DNA of 25,538 nucleotides, from contig NZ_CALJRX010000071.1 of assembly GCF_937976265.1 (NCBI RefSeq), positions 1 to 25,538 on the forward strand. Reading direction: 5' to 3'. Made by a program: the position numbers and the translations under genes. Each line of letters opens with the position of its first letter. Position 1 is the first letter of the stretch. Origin of the DNA: an uncultured Haemophilus sp. GTDB taxonomy: Bacteria > Pseudomonadota > Gammaproteobacteria > Enterobacterales > Pasteurellaceae. Positions 7,488 to 16,176 of the stretch are shown in pieces. Under the pieces are notes generated by a model, which saw only the letters and a program-made list of their open reading frames with translations, did no database searches and had not been told where the DNA came from.

Positions 7488-8128
7488 TGAACGTCCTCGA
7501 AGTCAAACAATTACAGATCATGCGCGACCAACGCGTGATTATTGATCACCTTTCTTTTGAACTCCCTGAAGGTCATCGCCTTTTTTTACAAGGTGATATT
7601 GGTTGTGGAAAATCAACCCTATTACACTGTCTATTAGGCTTTATCCCATACCAACAAGGTGAGATTCGCTGGTTCGACAACACCTGCCGCCAAGAAAAAG
7701 ATTTTGTACCGCTACGCGGAAAGATTGGTATCTGTTTCCAGCATGCGGGCGATCAACTTTTTGGTCCAACCGTACTTGATGATGTGGCCTTTGGTCCACT
7801 TAATCAGGGCTTGAACCGAGATGAAGCCTATCAAATTGCATTACAGCAATTGGAACGTCTAAATATTGTTGGGTTAAAAGATCGTTCTGTGAATACCTTA
7901 TCTGGTGGTGAACAAAATTTTACTGCATTGGCTGGCGTGCTAGCGATGCAGCCTAAAGTATTATTACTTGATGAGCCAACCAACGGACTGGATGCAAAAA
8001 ATATCGCCAAACTGACCGCACTTTTACGTGAACTACAATTACCGATGCTTATTGCCTCACATGATTTACGCTTCAGTGAAACACTCGCGGATTCCTGTTT
8101 GTCTTTAGCCACAGATAATGATAGCTAA
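7487..8128 (+). CDS. nikO: NikO, ATPase of the ECF nickel transporter (CbiO family)
   Basis: The product is 213 residues from the ATG at 7487, which overlaps the nikQ TGA. A TTG three bases earlier is in frame but not needed. The ABC-ATPase motifs are in order: Walker A GDIGCGKST (36-44), Q-loop Gln85 in CFQHAGDQLFGPTV, signature LSGGEQ (138-143), Walker B VLLLDEPTNGLD, and H-loop His192 (ASHD). It hydrolyses ATP to drive nickel import with NikM and NikQ, probably as a homodimer since no second ATPase gene is present. At about 213 residues it is short compared with typical EcfA subunits, lacking most of the C-terminal extension. The bases after the signature read NFTALAG rather than the common QRVAIA-like string. 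Confidence 0.94.
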   Translation: MNVLEVKQLQIMRDQRVIIDHLSFELPEGHRLFLQGDIGCGKSTLLHCLLGFIPYQQGEIRWFDNTCRQEKDFVPLRGKIGICFQHAGDQLFGPTVLDDVAFGPLNQGLNRDEAYQIALQQLERLNIVGLKDRSVNTLSGGEQNFTALAGVLAMQPKVLLLDEPTNGLDAKNIAKLTALLRELQLPMLIASHDLRFSETLADSCLSLATDNDS

Positions 8129-8167
8129 ATGCGTTCATAATGCGTAAGAAAATAATTCAATAAAAAA

Positions 8168-8193
8168 ACGGGCGAACCATTAAGTTCGCCCGT
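8168..8193 (-). terminator. Terminator between nikO and fdhF
   Basis: A perfect 10-bp stem ACGGGCGAAC/GTTCGCCCGT has a 6-base loop. Read on the minus strand it is followed by seven T (complement of 8162-8168), so it is a canonical terminator for fdhF. On the plus strand no U-tract follows, so its effect on nikO is less certain. Confidence 0.85.
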
Positions 8194-8212
8194 AATTCAT
8201 TTATGACGCGAA

Positions 8213-10372
8213 TCAAGCCACAAGTGCGGTTTCTTTTAAGCGATTTTTTAATTTCGCGTATTCAGTGATCACATAGCGTTCAGCCCAGGCTTGGTCTTCG
8301 ATTTTATCAATACGAACCGCGCTGTATTTGTATTCCGGTGTTCTAGAACCCGGGTTCAAATGTTCAGCGGTTAATTCGTTACATTTACCGATCCACCATT
8401 GATAGGTCATATAACAAGCACCTTTGTTGGTACGAGTGCTCACATCTGCACGAGAAATAACTCTACCGCGAGAAGAAGCAATCCATACCAAGTCGTTGTT
8501 TTTAATGCCTAATTCTTTGGCATCTTGATCGTTCATTTGTACGAATCCTGGTTCATCTGCAAGTGCCGCAAGTGCACGGCAGTTACCGGTCATTGAACGG
8601 CAGGAGTAGTGACCCACTTCACGTACGGTAGAAAGTACCAATGGGAATTCTTCTGAAAGATCTTCCATCGGTGGTTCCCAGTCGCAAGCAAAGAACTCAG
8701 CTTTGCCGTTCGGACGGTCGAAGATTTGGCCTTTATACAAATATTGCGTACCTTGATCTTCAGGACCTTCGTCAGTACATGGCCATTGGATATAACCCAT
8801 GCCTTCCATTTTTTCGTAGGTTGCCCCTTTGTAAATTGGGCAAAGTGAACGAAGTTCATCCCAAATTTCTTTGGTATTGTTATAGTGCATTGGGTAGCCC
8901 ATTGCTGTAGCAAGTTCGCTAATGATTACCCAGTCATCCTTGACGTCACCAGTTGGCTCAACGGCTTTATAGAAACGTTGGAAACCACGGTCAGCGGCAC
9001 TATACACCCCTTCATGTTCAGCACAAGACGTCGCAGGTAATAAAATATCTGCTTCTGCGGCTGTTTGAGTCATGAAGATATCTTGAACGATAAGAAGCTC
9101 AACTTTCTCGAAGGCTTTTTTAACAGCATTAATATCAGGCTCAGTTTGTAATGTATCTTCACCCATGATATAGAACGCTTTAATTTTATCTTCCATGATC
9201 GCTTCAGGGACTTCACTCAACGGCACACCTGGTTTGGTTGGAATAGATGGTACGCCCCAAGCTTTCGCAAATTTTGCATTAATTTCTGGGTCAGCAAAAC
9301 TTTGATAGCCCGGTAATGTGTTGAATAACGCGCCCATATCGCACGCACCCTGTACGTTGTTTTGACCACGTACTGGGTTCACCCCAACGTTTGGTTTACC
9401 TAAGTTACCGGTAAGCATTGCTAAGCTTGCTAATGCACGTACGGTTTCTACACCTTGACGGAATTGGCAAACGCCCATACCCCATAAGATAGTAGCGGTT
9501 TCCGCTTTCGCATAAGTGCGGGCAATTTCACGCAACATTTCAGGTTCAATACCGGTGATATGTTGAGTGGATTCCGGTGTATAAGCTTTCACGGTTTCAT
9601 AGAACGCATCGAAGTTTTCGGTGTGTTCATCAATAAATTTTTGATCTTGTAACCCTTCTTCCAAAATCACATTCATCATCGCATTCAAGAATGCGACGTT
9701 AGACCCGTTAGCAAGCGGTGCATAAATATCCGCAATACGGGCTGTTTCGATTTTACGAGGGTCACAAACAATGATTTTCGCCCCTTTTGCTTTGGCGTGG
9801 TTAATCCGACGCGCCACAATAGGGTGTGAAGTAGAGGCATTATAGCCAAAAATAAATACGCATTTGGTATCTTCAATCTCAACAATTGAGTTGGACATTG
9901 CGCCGTTACCGACCGATTTGAGCAGACCTGTTACAGAAGGGCCGTGTCACACGCGCGCACAACAGTCAATGTTGTTATTTCCTAATACCGCACGGGCGAA
10001 TTTTTGCATCACGAAGTTCACTTCGTTACCTGGTCCACGGGAAGAGCCCGTTACCATAATTGATTCGTTACCGTACTTTTCTTTGATTTCACTGAGACGT
10101 TTTGCTGTGTAAGAAATCGCTTCTTCCCAGCTCACTGGTGTGAATGGTTCGCCACGTTTGTAGCGGATCATCGGTTGAGTCAGGCGAGGAGTCAGGATTT
10201 TTGTATCATGCACAAAATCCCAGCCATAATATCCTTTTAGGCATAACTCCCCTTCGTTTGTCTTGCCGTTTGCACCTTCAGCTCCCACAATTTTGTTGTT
10301 TTCCACCAAAAGATGGATTTTACAACCTGAGGCACAATACGGACATACGGTAATTACTTTTTTAATAGCCAT
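8213..10372 (-). CDS. fdhF: Selenocysteine formate dehydrogenase H (UGA read as Sec)
   Basis: The frame runs from the ATG at 10372 to 8213 and is interrupted only by TGA at 9949-9947. Read through as selenocysteine it gives 719 residues, close to E. coli FdhF (715). The context is CCARV-U-HGPSVTGLL, matching the E. coli active site with Sec and the adjacent His; here Sec is residue 142. Cys10, Cys13, Cys17 and Cys44 (VCPYCASGC, GELCLKG) hold the [4Fe-4S] cluster, and the rest is a molybdopterin oxidoreductase. The enzyme oxidises formate to CO2 and feeds electrons to HyfA. There is no Tat signal, fitting a cytoplasmic enzyme. It lies 177 bp downstream of hycI with an FNR-like promoter and its own terminator. 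A C-terminal part starting at 9898 is not a separate gene. Confidence 0.97.
9905..9949 (-). promoter_or_regulatory. SECIS-like hairpin after the fdhF UGA
   Basis: Directly after the UGA the mRNA reads CACGGCCCUUCUGUAACAGG and continues UCUGCUCAAAUCGGUCGG. Part of this is the 6-base apical loop AGGUCU and a downstream segment shared with the E. coli fdhF SECIS. The short stem UGUAAC/GCUCA has one bulged U and one A-C mismatch around the loop, so it is a weaker version of the E. coli fold. This element would recruit SelB to decode the UGA. Confidence 0.85.
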
Positions 10373-10458
10373 AGTAACGTCCTTATTTTAGATACAACAC
10401 GAGGTTAGAGATAGAATTAGAATAATTAATTCTGGGTATATATTACACCCAAAATCAG

Positions 10459-10501
10459 TTTATAGTCTTACAAAAAACATGGATTTATTGATATAAAACA
10501 G
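10459..10501 (-). promoter_or_regulatory. Candidate FNR-activated promoter of fdhF
   Basis: On the minus strand CTGTT-TTAT-ATCAA (10501-10488) matches 8 of 10 fixed bases of the FNR consensus, with a perfect ATCAA half-site. It is followed after 23 bases by TATAAA (10464-10459). That spacing puts the box near -41.5, the class II activator position. The site is a prediction by eye. Confidence 0.5.
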
Positions 10502-10509
10502 GTTTTCGT

Positions 10510-10526
10510 CATATTTTTAAAATATG
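10510..10526. repeat. AT-rich perfect inverted repeat between hycI and fdhF
   Basis: CATATTTT-T-AAAATATG is a perfect 8-bp dyad with a single central base. It lies 23 bases beyond the hycI stop codon and just upstream of the fdhF FNR-like box. It could be an operator or a weak transcript end; the loop is too short and the stem too AT-rich for a good terminator. Confidence 0.5.
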
Positions 10527-10549
10527 TTTAGAAAATCACCCTCACTTTT

Positions 10550-11008
10550 TTACAAAACAGGAATCTCTTCAAGCGATCTTCCCTCTTTTAAAAAATCATA
10601 CATAAATTGCACAGACTCTTTTACGCTTTCTGTCATTGGAAAACCAAAGGAAACTAAATCAGGTTGAAGCCCAACAAAAACAATTTGTTTAATATCTTGT
10701 TCCAGTTGTTCAATGAGGTAATTGAGCGGCATATTATGCGTACTCATGAAAAACATTTCAGCAATGCTCTCTTTTTCAATGATTCGGATTTTGCCTGGTG
10801 CTAATTCCATATCAGCCGCATCGAAAATTAAAAGCAAATCGGGTTTCATGTCTCGCACAATATGTGCAACATTTTCCGGTGCTGAGCCGCCGTCAAGTGC
10901 GGTCCAATTTGGCAATGGATTTTCATTCAATAGCTGATAGAGATAAGGGCCCGCGCCATCATCCCCCATCATGCTGTTGCCAACGGTTAAGATCACATTA
11001 TTCGTCAC
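10550..11008 (-). CDS. hycI: Hydrogenase maturation endopeptidase HycI
   Basis: The product is 152 residues (E. coli HycI is 156). It removes the C-terminal tail of the hydrogenase large subunit after nickel has been inserted. The start is GTG at 11008, overlapping the last 11 bases of hyfJ. The nickel-sensing residues of the family are visible: Asp16 in NSMMGDDGAGPYL, the acidic pair in IFDAADMELAPG (about 63-66), and His91 in STHNMPL. Its substrate is HyfG, encoded in the same operon, whose tail begins after the Arg of DPCYSCTDR. It is the last gene of the hyf transcript; a 177-bp gap with its own promoter signals then leads to fdhF. Confidence 0.95.
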   Translation of the reverse strand: MTNNVILTVGNSMMGDDGAGPYLYQLLNENPLPNWTALDGGSAPENVAHIVRDMKPDLLLIFDAADMELAPGKIRIIEKESIAEMFFMSTHNMPLNYLIEQLEQDIKQIVFVGLQPDLVSFGFPMTESVKESVQFMYDFLKEGRSLEEIPVL

Positions 11009-11405
11009 GACGTTTCACCATAATATACATCACAGGTTCACGCTGAATCGATGCTAACGTATCCATGAGGATTTCGACCCACTCTTGATGTTCTGGGGTG
11101 AAATTGGCTTTGTTTTCATCCATCGCTTTCGCCAATAAATTGACATGGCTAGAATCAATCACGATTTCACCGAATCGCATTAAGCCGGCAAATTTACGTT
11201 TAGCATCCCCTTCTGGAAAGCTATCTACAAAACGTTGATAAGCATCGTAGTCACAAACCAGTAATTTTTTAAAACAATCAATTACGCCAACATGGTGACC
11301 AATCGCCAAAGAGTAATACATCACCTGTTTTGCTTGCTCTGGCACTTGTTCATCGTTTTCGACGAAACGCTCGTTTAATAAATAGAAAAAGACTTTCGTT
11401 GTCAT
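10998..11405 (-). CDS. hyfJ: Formate hydrogenlyase maturation protein HyfJ/HycH
   Basis: The product is 135 residues, as in HycH (136) and HyfJ (137). In E. coli HycH is needed for processing of the HycE large subunit; its biochemical role is not settled. The sequence is soluble, without membrane segments or cysteine clusters. Recognisable parts are KVFFYLLNERFVENDEQVP, the central YSLAIGHHVGVIDCF, and the end REPVMYIMVKRRDE. It lies between hyfI (44-base gap) and hycI (11-base overlap), the same order as in hyc and hyf operons. Naming follows hyf because the membrane arm is of Hyf type. Confidence 0.9.
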   Translation of the reverse strand: MTTKVFFYLLNERFVENDEQVPEQAKQVMYYSLAIGHHVGVIDCFKKLLVCDYDAYQRFVDSFPEGDAKRKFAGLMRFGEIVIDSSHVNLLAKAMDENKANFTPEHQEWVEILMDTLASIQREPVMYIMVKRRDE

Positions 11406-11449
11406 AACATTCCCATTTTTATAGGGGCAATCACTTGCCCCATCATTAA

Positions 11450-12226
11450 TTATCCCGAAAACGGCATACTAATCGCATGCAAACGATTGACGATTTCGCT
11501 TAAACGCGGATCGGCTTCGCGTTCTAGGTATTCACCTAAACGTACACCAAATGGCACTTTGTCATTTTCTGTCATCATTGCCATAAATTGGTTAGCGATG
11601 TTGCCACCTTGACGATAACCGGCAAGACGACGTGCTTCACGTTCAAGACTAATACGCAAATCTAACGGAATAGTTGGGAAACGCAATTTAGCTTCTGCGT
11701 TAGGATCAGCTTTTTCTTGTTTACCTTTGAGTTTTTGATCAAGTAAACCAAGCGCGACTGCAAAACCATAAATAGTGGCAGCAGGTGTTGGTGGACAACC
11801 AGGGATATACACATCAACCGGTACGATTTGGTCAGAACCACCCCATACACAATAGAGATCGTGGAAAATACCACCGCCGCAACCGCAAGCCCCGTAAGCG
11901 ATACAGATTTTAGGATCAGGCGCAGCTTGGTAAGCACGCATTGCTGGCGTACGCATCGCACGAGTAACCGCACCTGTGAACAATAAAATGTCCGCATGAC
12001 GAGGTGAAGCCACCACTTTAATACCAAAACGTTCTGCATCGAATGTTGGCGTAATGGTACTGAAAATTTCGATTTCACACCCATTACAACCGCCGCAGTC
12101 CACACGATAAACGTAAGCTGAACGTTGAATATCTTTCAGCAACGTTTGTTTCATTTTGGCAATATTTTCATCAATACTAAACGGTGTTGATATGCCATTG
12201 ACCGGCATTGGAATTTGTGTGTTCAT
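11450..12226 (-). CDS. hyfI: Hydrogenase-4 small subunit HyfI (NuoB-like)
   Basis: The product is 258 residues (E. coli HyfI about 252). It carries the [4Fe-4S] cluster nearest the NiFe site and corresponds to NuoB of complex I. Cluster ligands are visible in RVDCGGCNGCEIE (Cys47, Cys50), GACGCGGG (Cys114) and PGCPPTP (Cys144). The start ATG overlaps the hyfH stop in ATGA, implying coupled translation. There is no Tat signal, so the protein stays on the cytoplasmic face, as expected of a group 4 hydrogenase. A C-terminal extension of about 70 residues rich in basic residues follows the cluster domain. Confidence 0.96.
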   Translation of the reverse strand: MNTQIPMPVNGISTPFSIDENIAKMKQTLLKDIQRSAYVYRVDCGGCNGCEIEIFSTITPTFDAERFGIKVVASPRHADILLFTGAVTRAMRTPAMRAYQAAPDPKICIAYGACGCGGGIFHDLYCVWGGSDQIVPVDVYIPGCPPTPAATIYGFAVALGLLDQKLKGKQEKADPNAEAKLRFPTIPLDLRISLEREARRLAGYRQGGNIANQFMAMMTENDKVPFGVRLGEYLEREADPRLSEIVNRLHAISMPFSG

Positions 12227-12870
12227 CGTCTTTCGCCTCCTGCTAAAACGTTAGGTAAATCAACCGCACTTTGTTCTCGTTGCTCGAGCGCTTTTTTGAA
12301 ATTCAAGCGAACCGGCTCTTTAAAGTCGATTAATTTCATCCGCATGTTGGATTCCATATTCGCGGTTTTTTCTAAGCTGTGCTGACGTTTACAAACCGGA
12401 CAAGTATGCAACTCCGCCAATTTTTGTTTCACTAATTCAGGTTTATCCAAAGTTTGTTTGAATAAATCAATGGTGTAATTCAGTTCTTTATAAGAAATAA
12501 ACGGTTTACCACACTCTTGACAGTTCACTGTAGAAAAGGTGGTTTCTTGGAAAAGATCCTGTTTATTGGTCACTGATAGTTCAAAATCTTGTGATAAGCG
12601 AATCGCTTTGGTTGGGCAAACTTCTTCGCAACGTCCACAGAAAATACAACGACCAAGGAATAATGACCAGGTACGTTCGCCTGTCACCGGATCCGTTCTC
12701 ATGGTCAACGCATTGGCTGGACAGGCAATGGTACAAGCCGCACAGACAATACATTGATCAGAATTGAGTTCCGGTTTTCCTCTAAAATCATCATCAACTT
12801 CATAAGGTTTGAACGGATATTTGGTGGTAACATCACCGGCTTTAAATACCGTTTTTAGTAATTTAAACAT
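12223..12870 (-). CDS. hyfH: Ferredoxin-like subunit HyfH (NuoI-like)
   Basis: The product is 215 residues, longer than E. coli HyfH/HycF (about 180). Two [4Fe-4S] motifs are complete: Cys40, 43, 46, 50 (CIVCAACTIACP) and Cys75, 78, 81, 85 (CIFCGRCEEVCP). They carry electrons from HyfA towards HyfI. A second part has two further CxxC pairs, CQEC at 117-120 and CPVC at 157-160, that look like a zinc-ribbon pair. The C-terminal stretch is charged and without motifs. It starts 12 bases after the hyfG stop and overlaps hyfI by 4. An uptake sequence lies at 12263-12271 inside the gene. Confidence 0.94.
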   Translation of the reverse strand: MFKLLKTVFKAGDVTTKYPFKPYEVDDDFRGKPELNSDQCIVCAACTIACPANALTMRTDPVTGERTWSLFLGRCIFCGRCEEVCPTKAIRLSQDFELSVTNKQDLFQETTFSTVNCQECGKPFISYKELNYTIDLFKQTLDKPELVKQKLAELHTCPVCKRQHSLEKTANMESNMRMKLIDFKEPVRLNFKKALEQREQSAVDLPNVLAGGERR

Positions 12871-12882
12871 TTTCCGCCTCCC

Positions 12883-14613
12883 CTATTTCAATGGTGAATT
12901 TTTACGTTCGATACCGTAGCGTTCAATCTCTTTATAATCCACGGTTTTCGCTTTGCGTTTACGCACATCCACCACGGTGACACGGTCGGTACAAGAATAG
13001 CAAGGGTCAAGACTACCAATAATAAGTGGCGCATCAGACACAGTGTTGCCTCGCAACATATAGCGCAAGGTTGGCCAGTTAGCATAAGTGGCAGCACGAC
13101 AACGCCAACGGAAAAGTTTTTGGTTGTCGCCTAGCATTGACCAGTGAATATCTTCACCACGTGGCGCTTCGGTAATCCCTAAAGCAAAACGTCCAGGCGT
13201 ATAATTGAAACCTTCTTTTAAGATTTCGCCACTCGGTAAGTTATCCACCATGTAATCAATGATATTCATGGATTCAAACACTTCATTAATCCGCACTTTC
13301 ACACGGGATAATACGTCACCATTTGCTTCAGTGAAGAGATTAAAAGGGATATCGCCATAACCGGAGAATGGGTGTACTTTACGCACATCACGCGCAAAGC
13401 CAGAACCACGGATCATTGGACCAACCGGACTGAAGTCACGAGCGATATCTTTTGCCAAGACACCGACACCTACCGTACGTTGTTCCATATTCGGTGTATT
13501 TAATAAAATATCGGTTAAGGTTTTGAGTTCTTCACGCATTTCACCGATAAGTTTGATACATTGCTCACGTTGATGTTTCAACATATCGCGACGCACACCA
13601 CCGATAAGGTTAATACCATAGGTTTTACGAGCACCGGTTAGCACTTCTGCCAAGGTCATGGATTTCTCACGAACACGGAAGAATTGCATAAAGCCGGTAT
13701 CAAAGCCGGTAAAGTGGCTAGATAGACCTAAGTTTAATAAGTGACTGTGTAAACGTTCTACTTCTAACAAAATCGCACGGATCCATTCAGCACGTTTTGG
13801 AATTTGAATCCCCAAAGCGCTTTCTACGGAATTAGCGTAGGCCACACTATGTGTGAAACCACAAATCCCACACACACGGTCAGCAAGGAAGTTAACTTGG
13901 TCGTAATCCATACGGGTTTCCGCCAATTTTTCCATACCACGGTGCACATAGAACAAACGATAGTCCGCATCAATGATATCTTCCCCATCCACGAATAAAC
14001 GGAAATGTCCTGGTTCGTCCGAAGTGATATGTAACGGACCAAGTGGAACGATACGTGCCTCGCCTTTTTCGTTAATAAATTCGTATGTTTCTGTCGCAGT
14101 TGTCGGATCAGGACGTAAACGATAGTCCATGGAGTCTTTACGTAATGGATAAAGATCATCCGGCCAATCATCTGGCAACACTAAGCGGCGTTGGTCAGGT
14201 AAACCAACGGCTTTCAAACCATACATATCGAATAATTCACGTTCGCCCCAAACAGCCGCTTTGACTTTTGGTGTCACAGACGGAAATTCTAAGCTCACAG
14301 GATCAACTAAGGCTTTAATGGTGATAAAAGTTTTCACTTCCCCTTCCATGGAAAGCACGTAGTACACGGCATAGTTGCCATGAATTGAACGCTCATCATT
14401 CCCGAATACCAAAGGTAACCAACCTTCATGTTGATAATAAAGGTATTCAACCACATCAGGTAACATATTGGTTTTAATGGTAAGGGTAACCTGATTTGGT
14501 GTTGACCACTCCTCATCCAAAATGGTATTTGGAAATTTTGCATTGACTGCTTCAATGTAATTTTTGCCAATCATTTTGGCTGGATCGACTGATGTATTTT
14601 TAGTTAATTCCAT
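12883..14613 (-). CDS. hyfG: Hydrogenase-4 large subunit HyfG, NiFe catalytic subunit
   Basis: The product is 576 residues from the ATG at 14613, which has AGGAGG 9 bases upstream. An earlier in-frame ATG at 14655 would run into hyfF and is rejected. An N-terminal NuoC-like domain (about 1-165) is fused to a NuoD-like hydrogenase domain, as in HycE. The NiFe ligands are Cys248 and Cys251 (RVCGICGFTH) and Cys538 and Cys541 (DPCYSCTDR). After Arg544 a 32-residue tail, ending ERYGIERKNSPLK, strongly resembles the tail of HycE that HycI removes. The subunit reduces protons to H2 on the cytoplasmic side. Both L1 and L2 motifs are intact, so the enzyme should be active if matured. Confidence 0.97.
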   Translation of the reverse strand: MELTKNTSVDPAKMIGKNYIEAVNAKFPNTILDEEWSTPNQVTLTIKTNMLPDVVEYLYYQHEGWLPLVFGNDERSIHGNYAVYYVLSMEGEVKTFITIKALVDPVSLEFPSVTPKVKAAVWGERELFDMYGLKAVGLPDQRRLVLPDDWPDDLYPLRKDSMDYRLRPDPTTATETYEFINEKGEARIVPLGPLHITSDEPGHFRLFVDGEDIIDADYRLFYVHRGMEKLAETRMDYDQVNFLADRVCGICGFTHSVAYANSVESALGIQIPKRAEWIRAILLEVERLHSHLLNLGLSSHFTGFDTGFMQFFRVREKSMTLAEVLTGARKTYGINLIGGVRRDMLKHQREQCIKLIGEMREELKTLTDILLNTPNMEQRTVGVGVLAKDIARDFSPVGPMIRGSGFARDVRKVHPFSGYGDIPFNLFTEANGDVLSRVKVRINEVFESMNIIDYMVDNLPSGEILKEGFNYTPGRFALGITEAPRGEDIHWSMLGDNQKLFRWRCRAATYANWPTLRYMLRGNTVSDAPLIIGSLDPCYSCTDRVTVVDVRKRKAKTVDYKEIERYGIERKNSPLK

Positions 14614-14633
14614 ATATTTATCCCTCCTGTCGA

Positions 14634-16172
14634 TCATTGCGCTAAACTTTGCCAAGGTAAAACTAACATTTCACCAAAAGACACGTGTTCAGATCCGAGT
14701 ACAATTCCGACCGCACTTTTTAATAACTGCAAAATTGGTTCGGCAATATGAATACCCATAATAAACATGAATAACAATAAAATTGCCATTGCAACCAATG
14801 AAACTTTGTTCACATCCCCCACTTCAACATTATCTGGTTGTTTGCCTAATACAGTTTTTAATACCATTAAAGACAATCCAGCTAACACGATGGTGAGTAA
14901 AATTAAACAGAAAACGACCAACCAAGTTTTACCTGCGTAAATACCGGCAACCGCAATACTGAATTCACTGACGAATACGTTAAATGGTGGAATACCACCT
15001 AGTGCTAATGCACCTCCAGCAAATAATACCGCTGTCATTGGTGCCACACGCCATAAACCACGTACTTGGTTCATATCACGGGTTTTGTATTTCAATAAAA
15101 TGTTACCAGAAGCACAGAACAGCAAGGTTTTCGCTAAGCTATGGTTAATGGTATGTAATAAACCCGCAAATACGCCGATTGGACCACCTAAACCAAAGGC
15201 GAAGCTAATTAACCCCATATTTTCAATACTGGAATATGCCAATAAACGTTTAATGTCGAACTGAACGATAATAAACAACGCTGCCACTAATACAGAAAGT
15301 AAACCAAATACCAACAACAAGGTTTGAGGGTATGTAGAACCAACTGCTTTAGAAACTAAGATGTAATAACGCAATACCACCAACATGGCACAATTTAATA
15401 ATACCGCTGATAGAATCGCACTCACTGGACTTGGTGCCTCACTGTGTGCATCAGATAACCAAGTATGCATTGGAAATAGACCGCACTTAGTACCAAACCC
15501 AACCAAAATAAAGGCGAAAGCAAGGTACATGAGCATCGGATTCAAGCCTGCTGCCTGTTGATTAATTTCTGTCCAGAAAATCGCTTGGCTTGGATCCGCT
15601 AAAAGATTTGTTCCATTAGAGAACGTTAAAATTGTGCCATACAATCCAAACGCTACCCCCACTGAACAAATAATGATGTATTTCCATGCAGCCTCAAGAG
15701 AGGTTTTTTGTTTGTATGTGCCGACCAAGAATGCTGAACTTAATGTAGTTGCCTCAATAGCAACCCACATCAAAATCACGTTATTGGTGATCACAGAAAT
15801 AATCATAGTGAAGAAAAACAAATGCAAAAAACCGTAATAATTGCAATATGTTTTCAAATCAAGATGGCCTTCTCGATATTCAGTACCGATATAGCCGATA
15901 GAATAAATACCGGCTAATGTTCCAACAATAGCGATGAGACCTAAGAAAATAGCAGATAGACTGTCGATGTAAACCCAGTTATTTAATGCACTGATTTCCC
16001 CCTGAGTTAGCACACCATTAATAATTTGTAAGGCGAATGCCAACATCAAAATCAAACCTGTAACATGAAGTGCGGTACAAATTGTCCGTGTTTTTGTCAC
16101 GCCACAAGCGAAACTGGCAAGTGATATTGCTAAAGGTGCGATTAATAACGCGATTATCCATTGTTCATACAT
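14634..16172 (-). CDS. hyfF: Hydrogenase-4 membrane subunit HyfF (antiporter-like)
   Basis: The product is 512 residues (E. coli HyfF about 526) and is hydrophobic throughout with about a dozen membrane helices. It belongs to the NuoL/M/N and Mrp antiporter family; the conserved block is FPMHTWLSDAHSEAPSPVSA, followed by KRLLAYSSIENMGLISFAFG. Such subunits are candidate ion channels. HyfF is found in Hyf but not in the shorter hydrogenase-3 complex, so it marks this as a hydrogenase-4 type. The gap to hyfE is 4 bases and to hyfG 20 bases. Three uptake sequences lie within it, at 14710, 15480 and 16068. Confidence 0.95.
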   Translation of the reverse strand: MYEQWIIALLIAPLAISLASFACGVTKTRTICTALHVTGLILMLAFALQIINGVLTQGEISALNNWVYIDSLSAIFLGLIAIVGTLAGIYSIGYIGTEYREGHLDLKTYCNYYGFLHLFFFTMIISVITNNVILMWVAIEATTLSSAFLVGTYKQKTSLEAAWKYIIICSVGVAFGLYGTILTFSNGTNLLADPSQAIFWTEINQQAAGLNPMLMYLAFAFILVGFGTKCGLFPMHTWLSDAHSEAPSPVSAILSAVLLNCAMLVVLRYYILVSKAVGSTYPQTLLLVFGLLSVLVAALFIIVQFDIKRLLAYSSIENMGLISFAFGLGGPIGVFAGLLHTINHSLAKTLLFCASGNILLKYKTRDMNQVRGLWRVAPMTAVLFAGGALALGGIPPFNVFVSEFSIAVAGIYAGKTWLVVFCLILLTIVLAGLSLMVLKTVLGKQPDNVEVGDVNKVSLVAMAILLLFMFIMGIHIAEPILQLLKSAVGIVLGSEHVSFGEMLVLPWQSLAQ

Positions 16173-16176
16173 AGCG

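Noticed and set aside
9685..9898. Independent start of an oxidoreductase at 9898
   Set aside because: The frame continues upstream through the UGA to the FdhF N-terminus with its Fe-S motif; the ATG at 9898 is an internal Met shortly after Sec142.
11662..12105. 147-residue minus-strand ORF inside hyfI
   Set aside because: It lies in another frame of a gene with complete cluster motifs and has no family signature of its own; it is a shadow frame.
13286..13296. TCCGCACTT in hyfG and AAGTGCGGG in fdhF (near 9512) as uptake sequences
   Set aside because: Each has one mismatch to the 9-base core, so they were not counted.
14614..14655. Upstream start for hyfG overlapping hyfF
   Set aside because: The ATG at 14613 has AGGAGG at proper spacing; the extra 14 residues (MAKFSAMIDRRDKY) arise from translating the hyfF end and the ribosome site.
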